The notes below the pieces were generated by a model, which searched no databases, was not told the DNA's origin, and worked only from the letters and a program-made list of their open reading frames with translations. Below are positions 32,459-41,028 of a DNA stretch of 64,000 nt, in pieces. The number at the start of each line of letters is the position of its first letter. Positions within the stretch are counted from its first letter, which is position 1. A program made the translations under genes and the position numbers. Source of the DNA: Streptomyces sp. NBC_01235 (GTDB lineage: Bacteria; Actinomycetota; Actinomycetes; Streptomycetales; Streptomycetaceae); NCBI RefSeq assembly GCF_035989285.1, contig NZ_CP108513.1, positions 6,014,001 to 6,078,000 of the forward strand, read 5' to 3'.

Positions 32459-34930
32459 ATGGAGGAGACGGGTTCCGTCCGGGACGTCGTCGACGAGGCG
32501 CTCACCGCGCGCGTCACCGTCGACGAGCACGGCACCGTGACCGGGTGGAACGACGGCGCCGAGGTGCTGCTGGGGTACCGGGCGGGCCAGGTTCTGGGCC
32601 GGCCGGCCGTCGCCCTGCTCGCCGAGGAGCCCGCCGCACCCGAGCTCCCGCCGTTCGACCGACTGCCGAGATGGCACGGAGAACTCGCCCTCAGGCACCG
32701 GGACGGTCACCGCGTCGAGGCCCGCGTACTGGCCCATCACAGGACGCCGGAGTCCGGCGGCGGGGAATGGCTGGTGCTCTCCTCCCTCACCGGGCGGGAA
32801 CCGCCGCCGTCCGGCGAGGATCTGGTGGGCTGGAGCTTCGCCCAGTCCCCGTCCTGTGCGCTGGCGCTGTACGACAGCGGGCTCCGGCTGCGGCGGGCCA
32901 ACGCCGAGATGGAACGCTCCGTGGGCCTCACCGAGGGTGACATGCGCGGGCTGCGCGTGCCGGAGATCGTGGACAACGAGACGGGCCGGCTGGCGGAGCA
33001 GGACATGACGCAGGTCCTGGCGACCGGCCGGCCGCACTACCGCGAGAACTATCTGCGGGCCGCCGGTGAGCCCCGGGAGCACGCCTGGTCGGTCGTCCTG
33101 GCGCCGCTGAGGGACTCCGGCGGCCGGACCCGGGGTGTCTGTCTCACCGCGCACGACATGACCGAGCAGTTCTGGGCCCGCAGGCGCCTCCAGCTGATCG
33201 CCGAGGCCGGCCGGAGCATCGGCAGCACCCTCGACGTGACGCGGACGGCACAGGAGCTGGTGGACGTGGCGGTGCCCGACCTCGCCGACTTCGTCAGCGT
33301 CGATCTGCTGGCCTCCCTCGACGGCGGAGGCGGCGGGGACGGCGGGGACGAGGAGTACCGGGCCACCGGGTCGGGCGGCGCCCTCGTGCTGCGCCGAATC
33401 GCCCACCAGTCCGTGCTCCCGGGGGTACCCGAGGCGGCCGTCGCCCCGGGCGGGACGGACGAGTACCCGCAGGGCTCCCCGCCGACCGAGAGCGTGCGGT
33501 CGGGGCGGGCGCAGCTGTACCGGATGACCGATTCCGCGATCGTCGACTGGGCCGCCCAGCACCCGCTGCGCGCCGCCCGGATCCGCGAGTTCGGCTTCCA
33601 CTCGGTGATGACCGTGCCGCTGACCGCGCGCGGTGGCATCCTGGGCGTCGTCGTCCTCGTCCGGCACCTGCACCCCGACGCCTTCCAGCGGGACGACCTC
33701 GTGCTGGCCGAGGAACTGGCCGCCAGGGCGGCCGTCTGCATCGACAACGCCCGGCGGTACACCCGTGAACGCGCCACGGCCGTCACCCTGCAGCGCAGTC
33801 TGCTGCCGCAGCGGCTGCCGGAGCAGCTCGCGGTGGAGGTCGCGTACCGCTACCTCCCGGCCGGCTCCCGGGCCGGGGTGGGCGGGGACTGGTTCGACGT
33901 GATCCCGCTGTCCGGAGCCAGGGTGGCGCTGGTCGTGGGCGACGTCGTGGGCCACGGCATCCACGCCTCCGCGACCATGGGACGGCTGCGTACCGCCGTG
34001 CGCACCCTCGCCGACATCGATCTGCCGCCCGACGAGCTGCTCACCCATCTCGACGACCTGGTCGCCCGCCTGGCCGGCGAGGTGTACGGCTCCGACTGGA
34101 CCTTCGAGACCGGCGGAGGGGGAGGGAGCGGCATGCCCCTCTCCGCGGGCGACGTCGGAGCGACCTGCCTGTACGCCGTGTACGACCCCGTCTCGCGGCA
34201 CTGCACGCTCGCCCGGGCCGGGCATCCGCTCCCCGTCGTGGTGAGCCCGGACGGCACCGTCGAACTGCTCGACCTCCCGACCGGGCCCCCGCTCGGCCTG
34301 GGCGGACTTCCCTTCGAGTCGGCGGAGATCGAGCTGCCGGAGGGCAGTCTGCTCGTCCTCTACACCGACGGCCTGATCGAATCCCGTGAGGCGGACATCG
34401 ACGACGGCCTTTCCCGGATGTGCCAGGCGCTCACCCGCCCCGCGGCCTCCCTCGACGTCGTGTGCGACACGGTTCTCGGCGCCGTCCTCCCGCAACGGCC
34501 CTCCGACGACGCGGCCCTGCTCGTCGCCCGCACCCGGGCGCTGGACTCCACCCGGGTCGCGGTGTGGGACGTCGCCCACGATCCCGCCGCCGTCGCCGAG
34601 GCCCGCAAGAACGCCGTCGGGCGACTGGAGACCTGGGGCCTGACCGACGCGGCCTTCGTCACCGAACTGATCGTCAGCGAGCTGGTCACCAACGCCATCC
34701 GGCACGCCGAGGCGCCCATCCAGCTCCGTCTCATCCACGACAGAAGCCTGATCTGCGAGGTCTCGGACGCCAGCAGCACCACGCCCCACATGCGCCGCGC
34801 CCGTACCTACGACGAGGGCGGCCGGGGCCTGCTCCTGGTCGCGCAGCTCACCCAGCGCTGGGGAACCCGCCCCTCCGCCAGGGGCAAGACGATCTGGGCG
34901 GAACAGGACGTGAGTTCCGGGAGACCGTGA
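32459..34930 (+). CDS. PAS-PAS-GAF-SpoIIE phosphatase-HATPase protein
   Basis: A protein of 823 residues. Order: PAS (about 10-90, VDEHGTVTGWNDGAEVLLGY), second PAS (about 125-240), GAF (about 250-435), PP2C/SpoIIE phosphatase (about 450-680, GGDWFDVIPL and YTDGLIESRE carry the metal Asp residues), HATPase_c kinase-like domain (about 700-823, LIVSELVTNAIRHAEAPIQL, GRGLLLVAQL). Such proteins combine anti-anti-sigma phosphatase and anti-sigma kinase in one chain and control sigma-B-type factors. The start is ATG 32459. No sigma or STAS gene lies next to it. Confidence 0.9.
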   Translation: MEETGSVRDVVDEALTARVTVDEHGTVTGWNDGAEVLLGYRAGQVLGRPAVALLAEEPAAPELPPFDRLPRWHGELALRHRDGHRVEARVLAHHRTPESGGGEWLVLSSLTGREPPPSGEDLVGWSFAQSPSCALALYDSGLRLRRANAEMERSVGLTEGDMRGLRVPEIVDNETGRLAEQDMTQVLATGRPHYRENYLRAAGEPREHAWSVVLAPLRDSGGRTRGVCLTAHDMTEQFWARRRLQLIAEAGRSIGSTLDVTRTAQELVDVAVPDLADFVSVDLLASLDGGGGGDGGDEEYRATGSGGALVLRRIAHQSVLPGVPEAAVAPGGTDEYPQGSPPTESVRSGRAQLYRMTDSAIVDWAAQHPLRAARIREFGFHSVMTVPLTARGGILGVVVLVRHLHPDAFQRDDLVLAEELAARAAVCIDNARRYTRERATAVTLQRSLLPQRLPEQLAVEVAYRYLPAGSRAGVGGDWFDVIPLSGARVALVVGDVVGHGIHASATMGRLRTAVRTLADIDLPPDELLTHLDDLVARLAGEVYGSDWTFETGGGGGSGMPLSAGDVGATCLYAVYDPVSRHCTLARAGHPLPVVVSPDGTVELLDLPTGPPLGLGGLPFESAEIELPEGSLLVLYTDGLIESREADIDDGLSRMCQALTRPAASLDVVCDTVLGAVLPQRPSDDAALLVARTRALDSTRVAVWDVAHDPAAVAEARKNAVGRLETWGLTDAAFVTELIVSELVTNAIRHAEAPIQLRLIHDRSLICEVSDASSTTPHMRRARTYDEGGRGLLLVAQLTQRWGTRPSARGKTIWAEQDVSSGRP

Positions 34931-34950
34931 CGCCGCCGGAACGGCAGCGC

Positions 34951-35006
34951 TCACACGCCGTCGTTCACACGCCGTCGTTCACACGCCGTCGTTCACACGC
35001 CGTCGT
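34951..35006. repeat. 14-bp tandem repeat (TCACACGCCGTCGT), four perfect copies
   Basis: The array fills the gap between two convergent genes and ends at the stop codon of the minus-strand one at 35007. A partial fifth unit runs into that gene. Confidence 0.95.
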
Positions 35007-35267
35007 TCACACCTCGTCCGAGTGGGCGTGGTCCTCGGTGGCCGATTCGCTGGTGGCGAGCCAGGAGCGGGCCGGTTCGGCCGTGCGTGCGGTGTCGATG
35101 GTCAGGTGGAGCCGGGTGCCTCCCTCCTGACCGGCGGGGTAGCTGCGCTGCTCGGACGAGGCGAAGCAACGGCGGAGCACCTCGGCGACGCGGCGGGCGA
35201 CCTCAGGGGTCGCGGCGACGATGCGGACTTCGGCGTTGCCCTCCGAGGGCAAGGGCTCTTGATCCAC
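35007..35267 (-). CDS. Small conserved protein, first member of a DUF5994 pair
   Basis: A protein of 86 residues. GTG 35267 has AGGAGG 3-8 nt upstream. Core: VRIVAATPEVARRVAEVLRR, CFASSEQRSYP, GTRLHLTIDTAR. An ORF with the same core lies at 63126-63464, also beside a DUF5994 gene on the opposite strand. The fold and function are unknown to me; the core looks like one alpha/beta domain. Confidence 0.8.
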   Translation of the reverse strand: MDQEPLPSEGNAEVRIVAATPEVARRVAEVLRRCFASSEQRSYPAGQEGGTRLHLTIDTARTAEPARSWLATSESATEDHAHSDEV

Positions 35268-35543
35268 GCGTACCTCCTGCGAGGGGCGGCGCCGGGCGAA
35301 CGCGGTTGCTCGCCGCACACGTCCGGCCCCTTCCGCAGTCTATGGCGGCTTCGCAACTCCCTGCCCCCGAACCGGGGCCCCGGTGGTCACGCGGAGTAGT
35401 CAAGGAGTACGGGGGAGTACGGTGGGGGCGCGGGGATCCTTCGTACACCGGTGTCCAGACCGGTCTCGTCCTCGCTCCGTGCGACTGGAAACGCCCGCCC
35501 AGGCCCGCGACTTCCTCCCTTGCGCCTCCCTTACGGAGCAGAC

Positions 35544-35939
35544 ATGACCACCGCACTCCAGCCCCCGCCGCCTCCCTCCCACCCCCTCCTCCGTCTGACC
35601 CTGGCGCCCCACGGCACGATGCCCCGGCCCATCGACGGGGCGTGGTGGCCCCGCTCCTACGACCTGCTGGCCGAACTCCCCCACCTCCTGAGCGGGTTGC
35701 CGGCGGCGTGGGGCCAGATCACCAGGGTCACCGTCAACGGGGCGAAGTGGTCCGCCGTCCCCGGCCGGATCCTCGTCTGCAACCAGGTCGTACGGCTGTC
35801 CAGGACCCTGACGTCGTCCGCCCCGCACACCATCGTCCTGCTCGCGCCCGGCCGGGGCCGCTGGGATCTGGTGGTCGTGCCGCCCGACACCACCGAACAG
35901 GCCGCGAAACCGCTCATGGCGGCGGCGGGCCACGCCTGA
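35544..35939 (+). CDS. DUF5994 family protein
   Basis: A protein of 131 residues. LRLTLAPHGTMPRPIDGAWW then PRSYDLLAELPHLLSG and ITRVTVNGAKWSAVPGRI match DUF5994, a Streptomyces family of unknown function. RBS GGAG lies 7-8 nt before the ATG. It is divergent from the small gene at 35007. A second such pair lies at the right edge. Confidence 0.85.
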   Translation: MTTALQPPPPPSHPLLRLTLAPHGTMPRPIDGAWWPRSYDLLAELPHLLSGLPAAWGQITRVTVNGAKWSAVPGRILVCNQVVRLSRTLTSSAPHTIVLLAPGRGRWDLVVVPPDTTEQAAKPLMAAAGHA

Positions 35940-36203
35940 GTGTGACGGTCCCGGCGCGCCCTGGTTCGGTTCGGGTCCTCGGGAACCGTGCTCCTGGGCA
36001 TGAGGTTTCCGGTGCCGGGGTGCGCGCGGTCCGCGCGACCGCCCTGCCGCCGAAGGCCGTTGGGGCGCCGTGAACCACACGGCGAGCACCGGGCTTCCGC
36101 CGCGTGCCGTGCGTCGGGCCGGGGGCCGGGATCCTCGCCGACCTGGCCTCAGGGTCCTGAGCCGACTCGGTCCTGCGACGCCGCCGGCCGGCCCGGCCAG
36201 GTG
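35940..36203. other. Intergenic, no feature seen
   Basis: Convergent gap between DUF5994 and TetR. Open frames here have no family resemblance, and I see no clear hairpin. Confidence 0.5.
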
Positions 36204-36821
36204 TCAGTGCGGGTGGCGCAGTCCCGCGACGAGGAGTCCGGCCAGCCGGCGTGCGTCGTAGCGGGGATCGTTCTCCGCGCCGATGCAGAGGTTCCCGACG
36301 CCGCGCATGAGCTGGTAGGCGCCGATGCCGGAGCGGATCTCGTCGGCGGCGGTCGCGGCGTCGAGCAGCTCGGCGCACACGGGTACGAGGCGGTCGAGGA
36401 AGTAGGCGTGCAGGGTCTCGAATCCGGCGTTGTCGGACTGGAGCACGGCGGCCAGTCCGTGCTTGGTGACCAGGAAGTCGACGAAGAGGTCGATCCAGCG
36501 CCCCAGCGCGGCGTGCGGGGTCGGGCCGGCCGCCAGCAGGGCCGGACCGGCCTCGGCGCAGGCCTCCACCTGGTGCCGGTAGACGGCGATGACGAGATCG
36601 GCCCGGGTGGGGAAGTGCCGGTAGATCGTGGCCGTCCCGACGCCGGCCTCGGCCGCGATGTCGCGCACCGGCGCCTCCACGCCCGACGCGACGAACACCC
36701 TGGCGGCCGCGTCGAGCAGGGTCTCCTGGTTGCGCCGGGCGTCCGCCCGCTTGGGCCGGGGCCCGGACGGGGGCCGGGCCGGGTGCCCCGCGCCCGTGTC
36801 GCCCGTGTCGCCGCCGTTCAT
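36204..36821 (-). CDS. TetR-family regulator of the aldo-keto reductase
   Basis: A protein of 205 residues. HTH: LLDAAARVFVASGVEAPVRD then IAAEAGVGTATIYRHFPTRA. C-terminal domain of the SbtR-like type (GLAAVLQSDNAGFETLHAYF). ATG 36821 has GGAGGGA 8 nt upstream; much longer frames are spurious. Two 21-bp palindromes lie between it and the divergent reductase. Confidence 0.92.
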   Translation of the reverse strand: MNGGDTGDTGAGHPARPPSGPRPKRADARRNQETLLDAAARVFVASGVEAPVRDIAAEAGVGTATIYRHFPTRADLVIAVYRHQVEACAEAGPALLAAGPTPHAALGRWIDLFVDFLVTKHGLAAVLQSDNAGFETLHAYFLDRLVPVCAELLDAATAADEIRSGIGAYQLMRGVGNLCIGAENDPRYDARRLAGLLVAGLRHPH

Positions 36822-36869
36822 CGTGTCGCTCCCTCCGCCGCCGAGCGGGACAACCCTACCGACCTTGCT

Positions 36870-36915
36870 AAGCGGGACAGTGTTCCGTATCGTCAAACGG
36901 GACGTTGTTCCGTTT
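36870..36915. promoter_or_regulatory. Pair of 21-bp TetR operators
   Basis: Site 1 (36870-36890) has arms AAGCGGGAC and GTTCCGTAT; site 2 (36895-36915) has arms AAACGGGAC and GTTCCGTTT, each with a 3-bp spacer. Their centres are 25 bp apart. Both share CGGGAC and GTTCCGT. Two dimers could bind side by side over both promoters. Confidence 0.85.
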
Positions 36916-36944
36916 GTTGGCGATGCCGTTGAGGAGACACAGTC

Positions 36945-37964
36945 ATGCAGTACCGCACCTTGGGCCGCACCGGTGTGCAGGTCAGCTCCCTCGCGCTCGG
37001 CGCGATGAACTTCGGCGCGATCGGGCGCACGGGCCAGGACGAGGCCACCGCCCTCGTCGACGCGGCACTCGAGGCCGGGATCAACCTCATCGACACCGCC
37101 GACATGTACAGCGCCGGCGAGTCGGAGGAGATGGTCGGCAAGGCCATCGCCGGCCGCCGCGACGACCTCGTGCTGGCCACGAAGGCGGGCATGCCCATGG
37201 GCGACGAGCGCAACCACCGGGGCAGCTCGCGCCGCTGGCTGGTCACCGAGCTGGACAACAGCCTGCGTCGCCTCGGCGTCGACCACGTGGACCTCTACCA
37301 GATCCACCGCTGGGACCCGAGCACCGCCGACGAGGAGACCCTCTCGGCCCTGACCGACCTCCAACGCGCCGGAAAGATCCGCTACTTCGGCTCCTCGACC
37401 TTCCCCGCCCACCGCATCGTGCAGGCCCAGTGGGCCGCCCGCGAGCATCACCTCGGCCGTTACGTCACCGAGCAGCCCAGCTACTCGATCCTCCAGCGCG
37501 GCATCGAGGCCCATGTGCTGCCCGTGACCGAGGAGTACGGGCTCGGCGTGCTGGTGTGGAGCCCGCTGGCCTCGGGCTGGCTGTCGGGCGCGATCCGCGC
37601 GGGCCGGCCCGTCACCACCAGCCGCTCGACGTTCATGCCGGAGCGCTTCGACACCGCCCTCCCCGCCAACCGGGCCAGGCTCGACGCCGTCGAGCGGCTG
37701 GCCGAGGTCGCCGACGAGGCCGGTCTGACGATGATCCAGCTCGCCCTCGGCTTCGTGACCGCCCACCCGGCCGTGACCAGCGCGCTCATCGGCCCCCGCA
37801 CCCTGGACCACCTGAACGCGCAGCTCGCCGCCGCCGACACCGTGCTCTGCGCCGACGTCCTCGACGCGATCGACGCCATCGTCGCCCCCGGCACCGACCT
37901 GGCCGCACACGAGAAGTACGACACCCCGCCCGCGCTGCTCGACCCGGCACTGCGCCGCCGCTGA
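36945..37964 (+). CDS. Aldo/keto reductase
   Basis: A protein of 339 residues. Catalytic Asp in NLIDTADMYSAGESEE, Lys in LATKAGMP, His in VDLYQIHRWDP, and the NADPH-binding LIGPRTLDHLNAQL. The AKR TIM barrel of the YajO/potassium-channel-beta type. RBS GAGGAG lies 9-10 nt before the ATG. It is controlled by the divergent TetR. It is followed by a broken flavin-oxidoreductase gene. Confidence 0.93.
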   Translation: MQYRTLGRTGVQVSSLALGAMNFGAIGRTGQDEATALVDAALEAGINLIDTADMYSAGESEEMVGKAIAGRRDDLVLATKAGMPMGDERNHRGSSRRWLVTELDNSLRRLGVDHVDLYQIHRWDPSTADEETLSALTDLQRAGKIRYFGSSTFPAHRIVQAQWAAREHHLGRYVTEQPSYSILQRGIEAHVLPVTEEYGLGVLVWSPLASGWLSGAIRAGRPVTTSRSTFMPERFDTALPANRARLDAVERLAEVADEAGLTMIQLALGFVTAHPAVTSALIGPRTLDHLNAQLAAADTVLCADVLDAIDAIVAPGTDLAAHEKYDTPPALLDPALRRR

Positions 37965-37984
37965 CCGAGAGGGACGACGACCCC

Positions 37985-38380
37985 ATGACCCACCCGACCC
38001 CGACCCGGCCCAGCTTCGGGATCATGACCGCCCCCATGCAGGTCGACTACCACGACGTCCTGCGGGTCTGGCGCGAGGCGGACGCCGTCCCGGAGATCGA
38101 GCACGCCTGGCTGTTCGACCACCTCATGCCGATCGGCGGCGGACGGCCCTGCCCACGAGGTGGACCCTGCTCTCCGCCCTCGCCGCCCACGATCGGCCGA
38201 GACCCGGCCGAGATCACCCGCTCCGTCCACCTGCCCGTCTCCTACGACCGGCCCGAGGACACCCGGAACGCGATCGGCGAGGCGACCGCCGCCGGCTTCC
38301 ACCACCTCGTCCTCGGCCTGTCGGCGCCCTACCCCGCCGACGTTGCACGGTGGGTCGCCGACGAGCTCATCGACACGTAG
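37985..38380 (+). pseudogene. LLM-class (F420/FMN) oxidoreductase with internal deletion
   Basis: The frame starts TRPSFGIMTAPMQVDYHDVL then EIEHAWLFDHLMPIGG, a normal luciferase-like N-terminus. Near 38145-38190 the reading continues in another frame (HE-x-WTLLSALAAH) and then jumps to the C-terminal block IGRDPAEITRSVHLPVSYD to the end. Only about 130 of the usual 280-300 residues remain. It has at least one frameshift and a deletion of the middle. It followed the aldo-keto reductase as an operon partner. Confidence 0.85.
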
Positions 38381-38382
38381 CT

Positions 38383-38925
38383 TCAGCGCGGCGGATCCTG
38401 CTGTTCGGCGGGGAAGAGGATCGGGCTGAGGAGGTAACGGGAGCGTTCCCGCGTGGGCCGGTTGGCGAGAAGCGGGGCGATGGCGGTCTGCAGGGCGCCG
38501 ATCAGTGCGACGAGTTCCTCCCGGCTCAGCCAGACCGCGTGCTGCCGGTAGCCGACGAGGTCGTCCACCGGATCGCTGCCCTCGCGCTCCAGATAGCCGC
38601 CGAACTCGGCGACCAGGGCGGCCATGGCGGCGGCGAACGCCCACTCGTGCTGCCGCGGAGTGAGCGCACGCGCGGTGTCCGCGTCGATGCCGGCGTGTTC
38701 CTGTCGCAGCCTGTAGCGGCGTTCGACCGCCCCCCGCACTCGCTGCTCGTCGGCCACGTCGAGGATGCCGCCCGAGGTGAGCAGGTCGACGTGCCGGTAG
38801 ACGGTCGCCTTGGACACGTCCGGGATCAGGGCGGACAACTGCCCCGTGGTGAGAATCCGCCCGCCGCGCAGCGCGTGGACCACGCGGAGGCGGACGGGAT
38901 GCGTCAGGAGTTCCAAGGAGTCCAT
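38383..38925 (-). CDS. ArsR/winged-HTH regulator
   Basis: A protein of 180 residues. LELLTHPVRLRVVHALRGGR, then LIPDVSKATVYRHVDLLTSG is an HTH of the ArsR-like/DUF4423-type family. The C-terminal domain (HEWAFAAAMAALVAEFGGYL) is helical. It is divergent from a hydrolase gene, with a 24-bp palindrome in the 61-bp gap. Confidence 0.85.
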   Translation of the reverse strand: MDSLELLTHPVRLRVVHALRGGRILTTGQLSALIPDVSKATVYRHVDLLTSGGILDVADEQRVRGAVERRYRLRQEHAGIDADTARALTPRQHEWAFAAAMAALVAEFGGYLEREGSDPVDDLVGYRQHAVWLSREELVALIGALQTAIAPLLANRPTRERSRYLLSPILFPAEQQDPPR

Positions 38926-38948
38926 GACGCAACTTTCTCATGCATGCT

Positions 38949-38972
38949 ACCTTTCTCAAACTTGCGAAAGGT
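38949..38972. promoter_or_regulatory. Operator palindrome between HTH regulator and hydrolase
   Basis: Arms ACCTTTCTCAA and TTGCGAAAGGT (11 bp, one mismatch) with a 2-bp spacer. A second CTTTCTCA sits just upstream at about 38933-38940. Confidence 0.8.
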
Positions 38973-38986
38973 AGGGGGTGGGGTAC

Positions 38987-40294
38987 ATGCCGAGTGCGGA
39001 GCGGACCGCTGTGCAGGTGGTCACGTGGGCCCGCGACGGCCGTTTCGCCGAGATCGCGGCACTCTTCGCACCGCCCTTGCGTGCCGCGCTGACCGCCGAG
39101 GCGCTCCGGACGGCCTGGCTCGCCGAGACCGCGGGCGCAGGGCAGCTGACAGACCTCGGTGAACCGTCGAGCGAGCCCCTGGGGCAGGACCTGACCCGGG
39201 TCACCGTGCCCGTGCTCTGCGAGCGGGGAGGGGGAGGGGGACGGGAGGGTTTCACCGTCATCATGTCGGTCGACTCCGTCGGCCTGCTGAACGGACTGCG
39301 CCTCGCGCCCCCCGACGCCCCACCGTGGACCCCGCCCGCCTACGCGGATCCCGACGCCTTCGAGGAACACGACGTCACGGTCGGCGCCGGTGCGCTCGCG
39401 GTGCCCGGCACCGTGTCGGTCCCGCGAGGCGACGGCCCGTGGCCCGGGGTCGTCCTGCTCAGTGGAGGGGGACCCTTCGACCGGGACGGGACCGCCGGAC
39501 CCAACAAGCCCCTCAAGGACCTCGCCTGGGGGCTGGCGAGCCGAGGCGTGGCCGTGTTGCGCCACGACAAGGTGACCTTCACGCACGCGGCGGAGACGGC
39601 CGCCGCCGACGACCTCACCATGACGGGCGAGTACGTTCCCCATGCCGTGGCGGCCGTCCGCCTGCTCCGGATGACGCCGGGCGTCGACCCCCGCCGGGTG
39701 TTCGTAGCCGGGCACAGCATGGGCGGCAAGGTCGCCCCGCGGGTCGCCGAGGCCGAGCCGTCCGTCGCGGGCCTGGTGATCCTGGCGGGTGACGCCGAGC
39801 CGATGCACCGGGCGGCCGTCCGGGTCGTGGGCCGTCTTGCCGCGCTCGACCCCGGCCCGCACTCCGACGCGGCCGTCGCCGAGATCGCCCGCCAGGCCGA
39901 GGTCGTCGAAACCTCCCTCACCTCCGACACGCCGCGCCAGGACCTGCCGTTCGGCCTTCCCGCCGCGTACTGGCTGGACCTGGGCTCCTACGACCCGGTC
40001 GCCACCGCCGCCTCCCTGGCCAAGCCGCTGCTGATCCTCCAGGGCGGCCGGGACTACCAGGTCACCGTCGAGCACGATCTGGCCCTCTGGCGGGCAGGCC
40101 TGGCGGGACGTCCGGACGTCGCCATCCGCATCCACGAACCCGACGACCACCTCTTCTTCCCCGGCACCGGCCCGTCGACGCCCGCCGGATACACGGCCCG
40201 CCAGCACGTCGACGCGGCGGTCATCACGGACATCGCCACATGGCTTGGCATACACCGGTCTGGTACATGGACTACGCTTGGTACATGTCCATGA
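38987..40294 (+). CDS. Alpha/beta hydrolase with N-terminal DUF3887-like domain
   Basis: A protein of 435 residues. The N-terminal 100 residues (VVTWARDGRFAEIAALFAPP) look like a DUF3887-type domain. The hydrolase domain follows: VVLLSGGGPFDRDG (oxyanion), nucleophile VAGHSMGGKV, Asp in ILQGGRDYQV, His in PDDHLFFPG. It resembles BAAT/dienelactone-hydrolase-like peptidase S9 relatives. ATG 38987 is preferred; GTG 38978 is possible. Its 3' end overlaps the antitoxin start. Confidence 0.85.
   Translation: MPSAERTAVQVVTWARDGRFAEIAALFAPPLRAALTAEALRTAWLAETAGAGQLTDLGEPSSEPLGQDLTRVTVPVLCERGGGGGREGFTVIMSVDSVGLLNGLRLAPPDAPPWTPPAYADPDAFEEHDVTVGAGALAVPGTVSVPRGDGPWPGVVLLSGGGPFDRDGTAGPNKPLKDLAWGLASRGVAVLRHDKVTFTHAAETAAADDLTMTGEYVPHAVAAVRLLRMTPGVDPRRVFVAGHSMGGKVAPRVAEAEPSVAGLVILAGDAEPMHRAAVRVVGRLAALDPGPHSDAAVAEIARQAEVVETSLTSDTPRQDLPFGLPAAYWLDLGSYDPVATAASLAKPLLILQGGRDYQVTVEHDLALWRAGLAGRPDVAIRIHEPDDHLFFPGTGPSTPAGYTARQHVDAAVITDIATWLGIHRSGTWTTLGTCP
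40261..40287. promoter_or_regulatory. Direct repeats TGGTACATG at the toxin-antitoxin promoter
   Basis: Identical 9-mers at 40261-40269 and 40279-40287, spaced 18 bp, the second overlapping the antitoxin start. This fits ribbon-helix-helix antitoxin autoregulation. Confidence 0.6.
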
Positions 40295-40551
40295 AGCGCA
40301 CGAACGTCTACGCCGACCCCGACGACCTGGCGATCATCAAGGAGGCGGCCAAGCGTCGGGGGATAAGCGAGGCCGAGATCATCCGCCAGGGGATCCATCT
40401 CGCGGCCATGGCGAACCGCGTGTGGGACGAGCCGCTCTTCTCGCGCACGTTCGAGGGGCCGGGGCGTACGCCGTCCAAGGAAGAGGTCCGTGACACGGTC
40501 GCCGACGCGGTCCGCCGTGAGGCCGGTTCAGAGCCCGGAACCGCCGCGTGA
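40285..40551 (+). CDS. Ribbon-helix-helix antitoxin of a PIN toxin
   Basis: A protein of 88 residues. MKRTNVYADPDDLAIIKEAA then KRRGISEAEIIRQGIHLAAM is a ribbon-helix-helix DNA-binding fold; the acidic C-terminal half would wrap the toxin. Starts at 40285 or 40291 are both possible; 40267 is also in frame. It ends in a GTGA overlap with the toxin. The pair may form a VapBC-type system. Confidence 0.9.
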   Translation: MSMKRTNVYADPDDLAIIKEAAKRRGISEAEIIRQGIHLAAMANRVWDEPLFSRTFEGPGRTPSKEEVRDTVADAVRREAGSEPGTAA

Positions 40552-40991
40552 TCATCGTCATCGCGGACACGTCGGGTCTCCTGGCCGCCCTCGACTCGGC
40601 TCACCCCGAGCACGGGGCGGCGAACGAGGCGATCATGGCGGCCGGTCTCCTGGTCATGTCACCACTTCTGCTGGCCGAGCTCGATCACGTCGCCACCCGC
40701 GAGCTCGGGCGGGAGGCCGCCCTCGGCGCGGTCGACGACATCCGGCGCTGGATGAGCCGGGGCCGCGTCGCCCTGCCGGAGATCACGGAGGACCACTTGG
40801 CGGCGGCCCAGTCCGTCCGAGTCCGCTACCGCGCCCTCGACCTGGACCTCGCCGACGCCGTGAACGTGGCCCTCGCCTCCGACTACGACACCGACGCGAT
40901 CCTCACCCTCGACCGACGCGACTTCCGTGCTGTACGCCCCTTGGGCCGCCACAAGGCATTCCGGGTCCTGCCCGACGATCTGCCGCTCTGA
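40548..40991 (+). CDS. PIN-domain toxin (VapC-like RNase)
   Basis: A protein of 147 residues. Acidic site residues: Asp in IVIADTSGLL, Glu in LLLAELDHV, Asp in LDLADAVNVA and Asp in ILTLDRRDF. It would cleave RNA with Mg2+/Mn2+ and be held off by the upstream RHH protein. GTG start in the GTGA overlap. All four acidic residues are present, so it is probably active. Confidence 0.9.
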   Translation: MIIVIADTSGLLAALDSAHPEHGAANEAIMAAGLLVMSPLLLAELDHVATRELGREAALGAVDDIRRWMSRGRVALPEITEDHLAAAQSVRVRYRALDLDLADAVNVALASDYDTDAILTLDRRDFRAVRPLGRHKAFRVLPDDLPL

Positions 40992-41028
40992 CGCGCGCCC
41001 TGTACGGGTTCGGCGGCCGTCGCTCTCC

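Noticed and set aside
32267..34954. Long minus-strand open frame (895 codons) opposite the SpoIIE gene
   Set aside because: Its sequence is low-complexity Gly/Arg/Val-rich shadow coding produced by high GC; the plus strand carries clear PAS, GAF, PP2C and HATPase motifs.
34951..35006. CRISPR or iteron origin from 14-bp repeats
   Set aside because: No spacers, and no Rep-type gene or AT-rich region nearby.
37481..40255. Minus-strand 924-codon frame across 37-40 kb
   Set aside because: It runs antisense to the aldo-keto reductase and hydrolase genes with no family resemblance; it is a GC-rich shadow.
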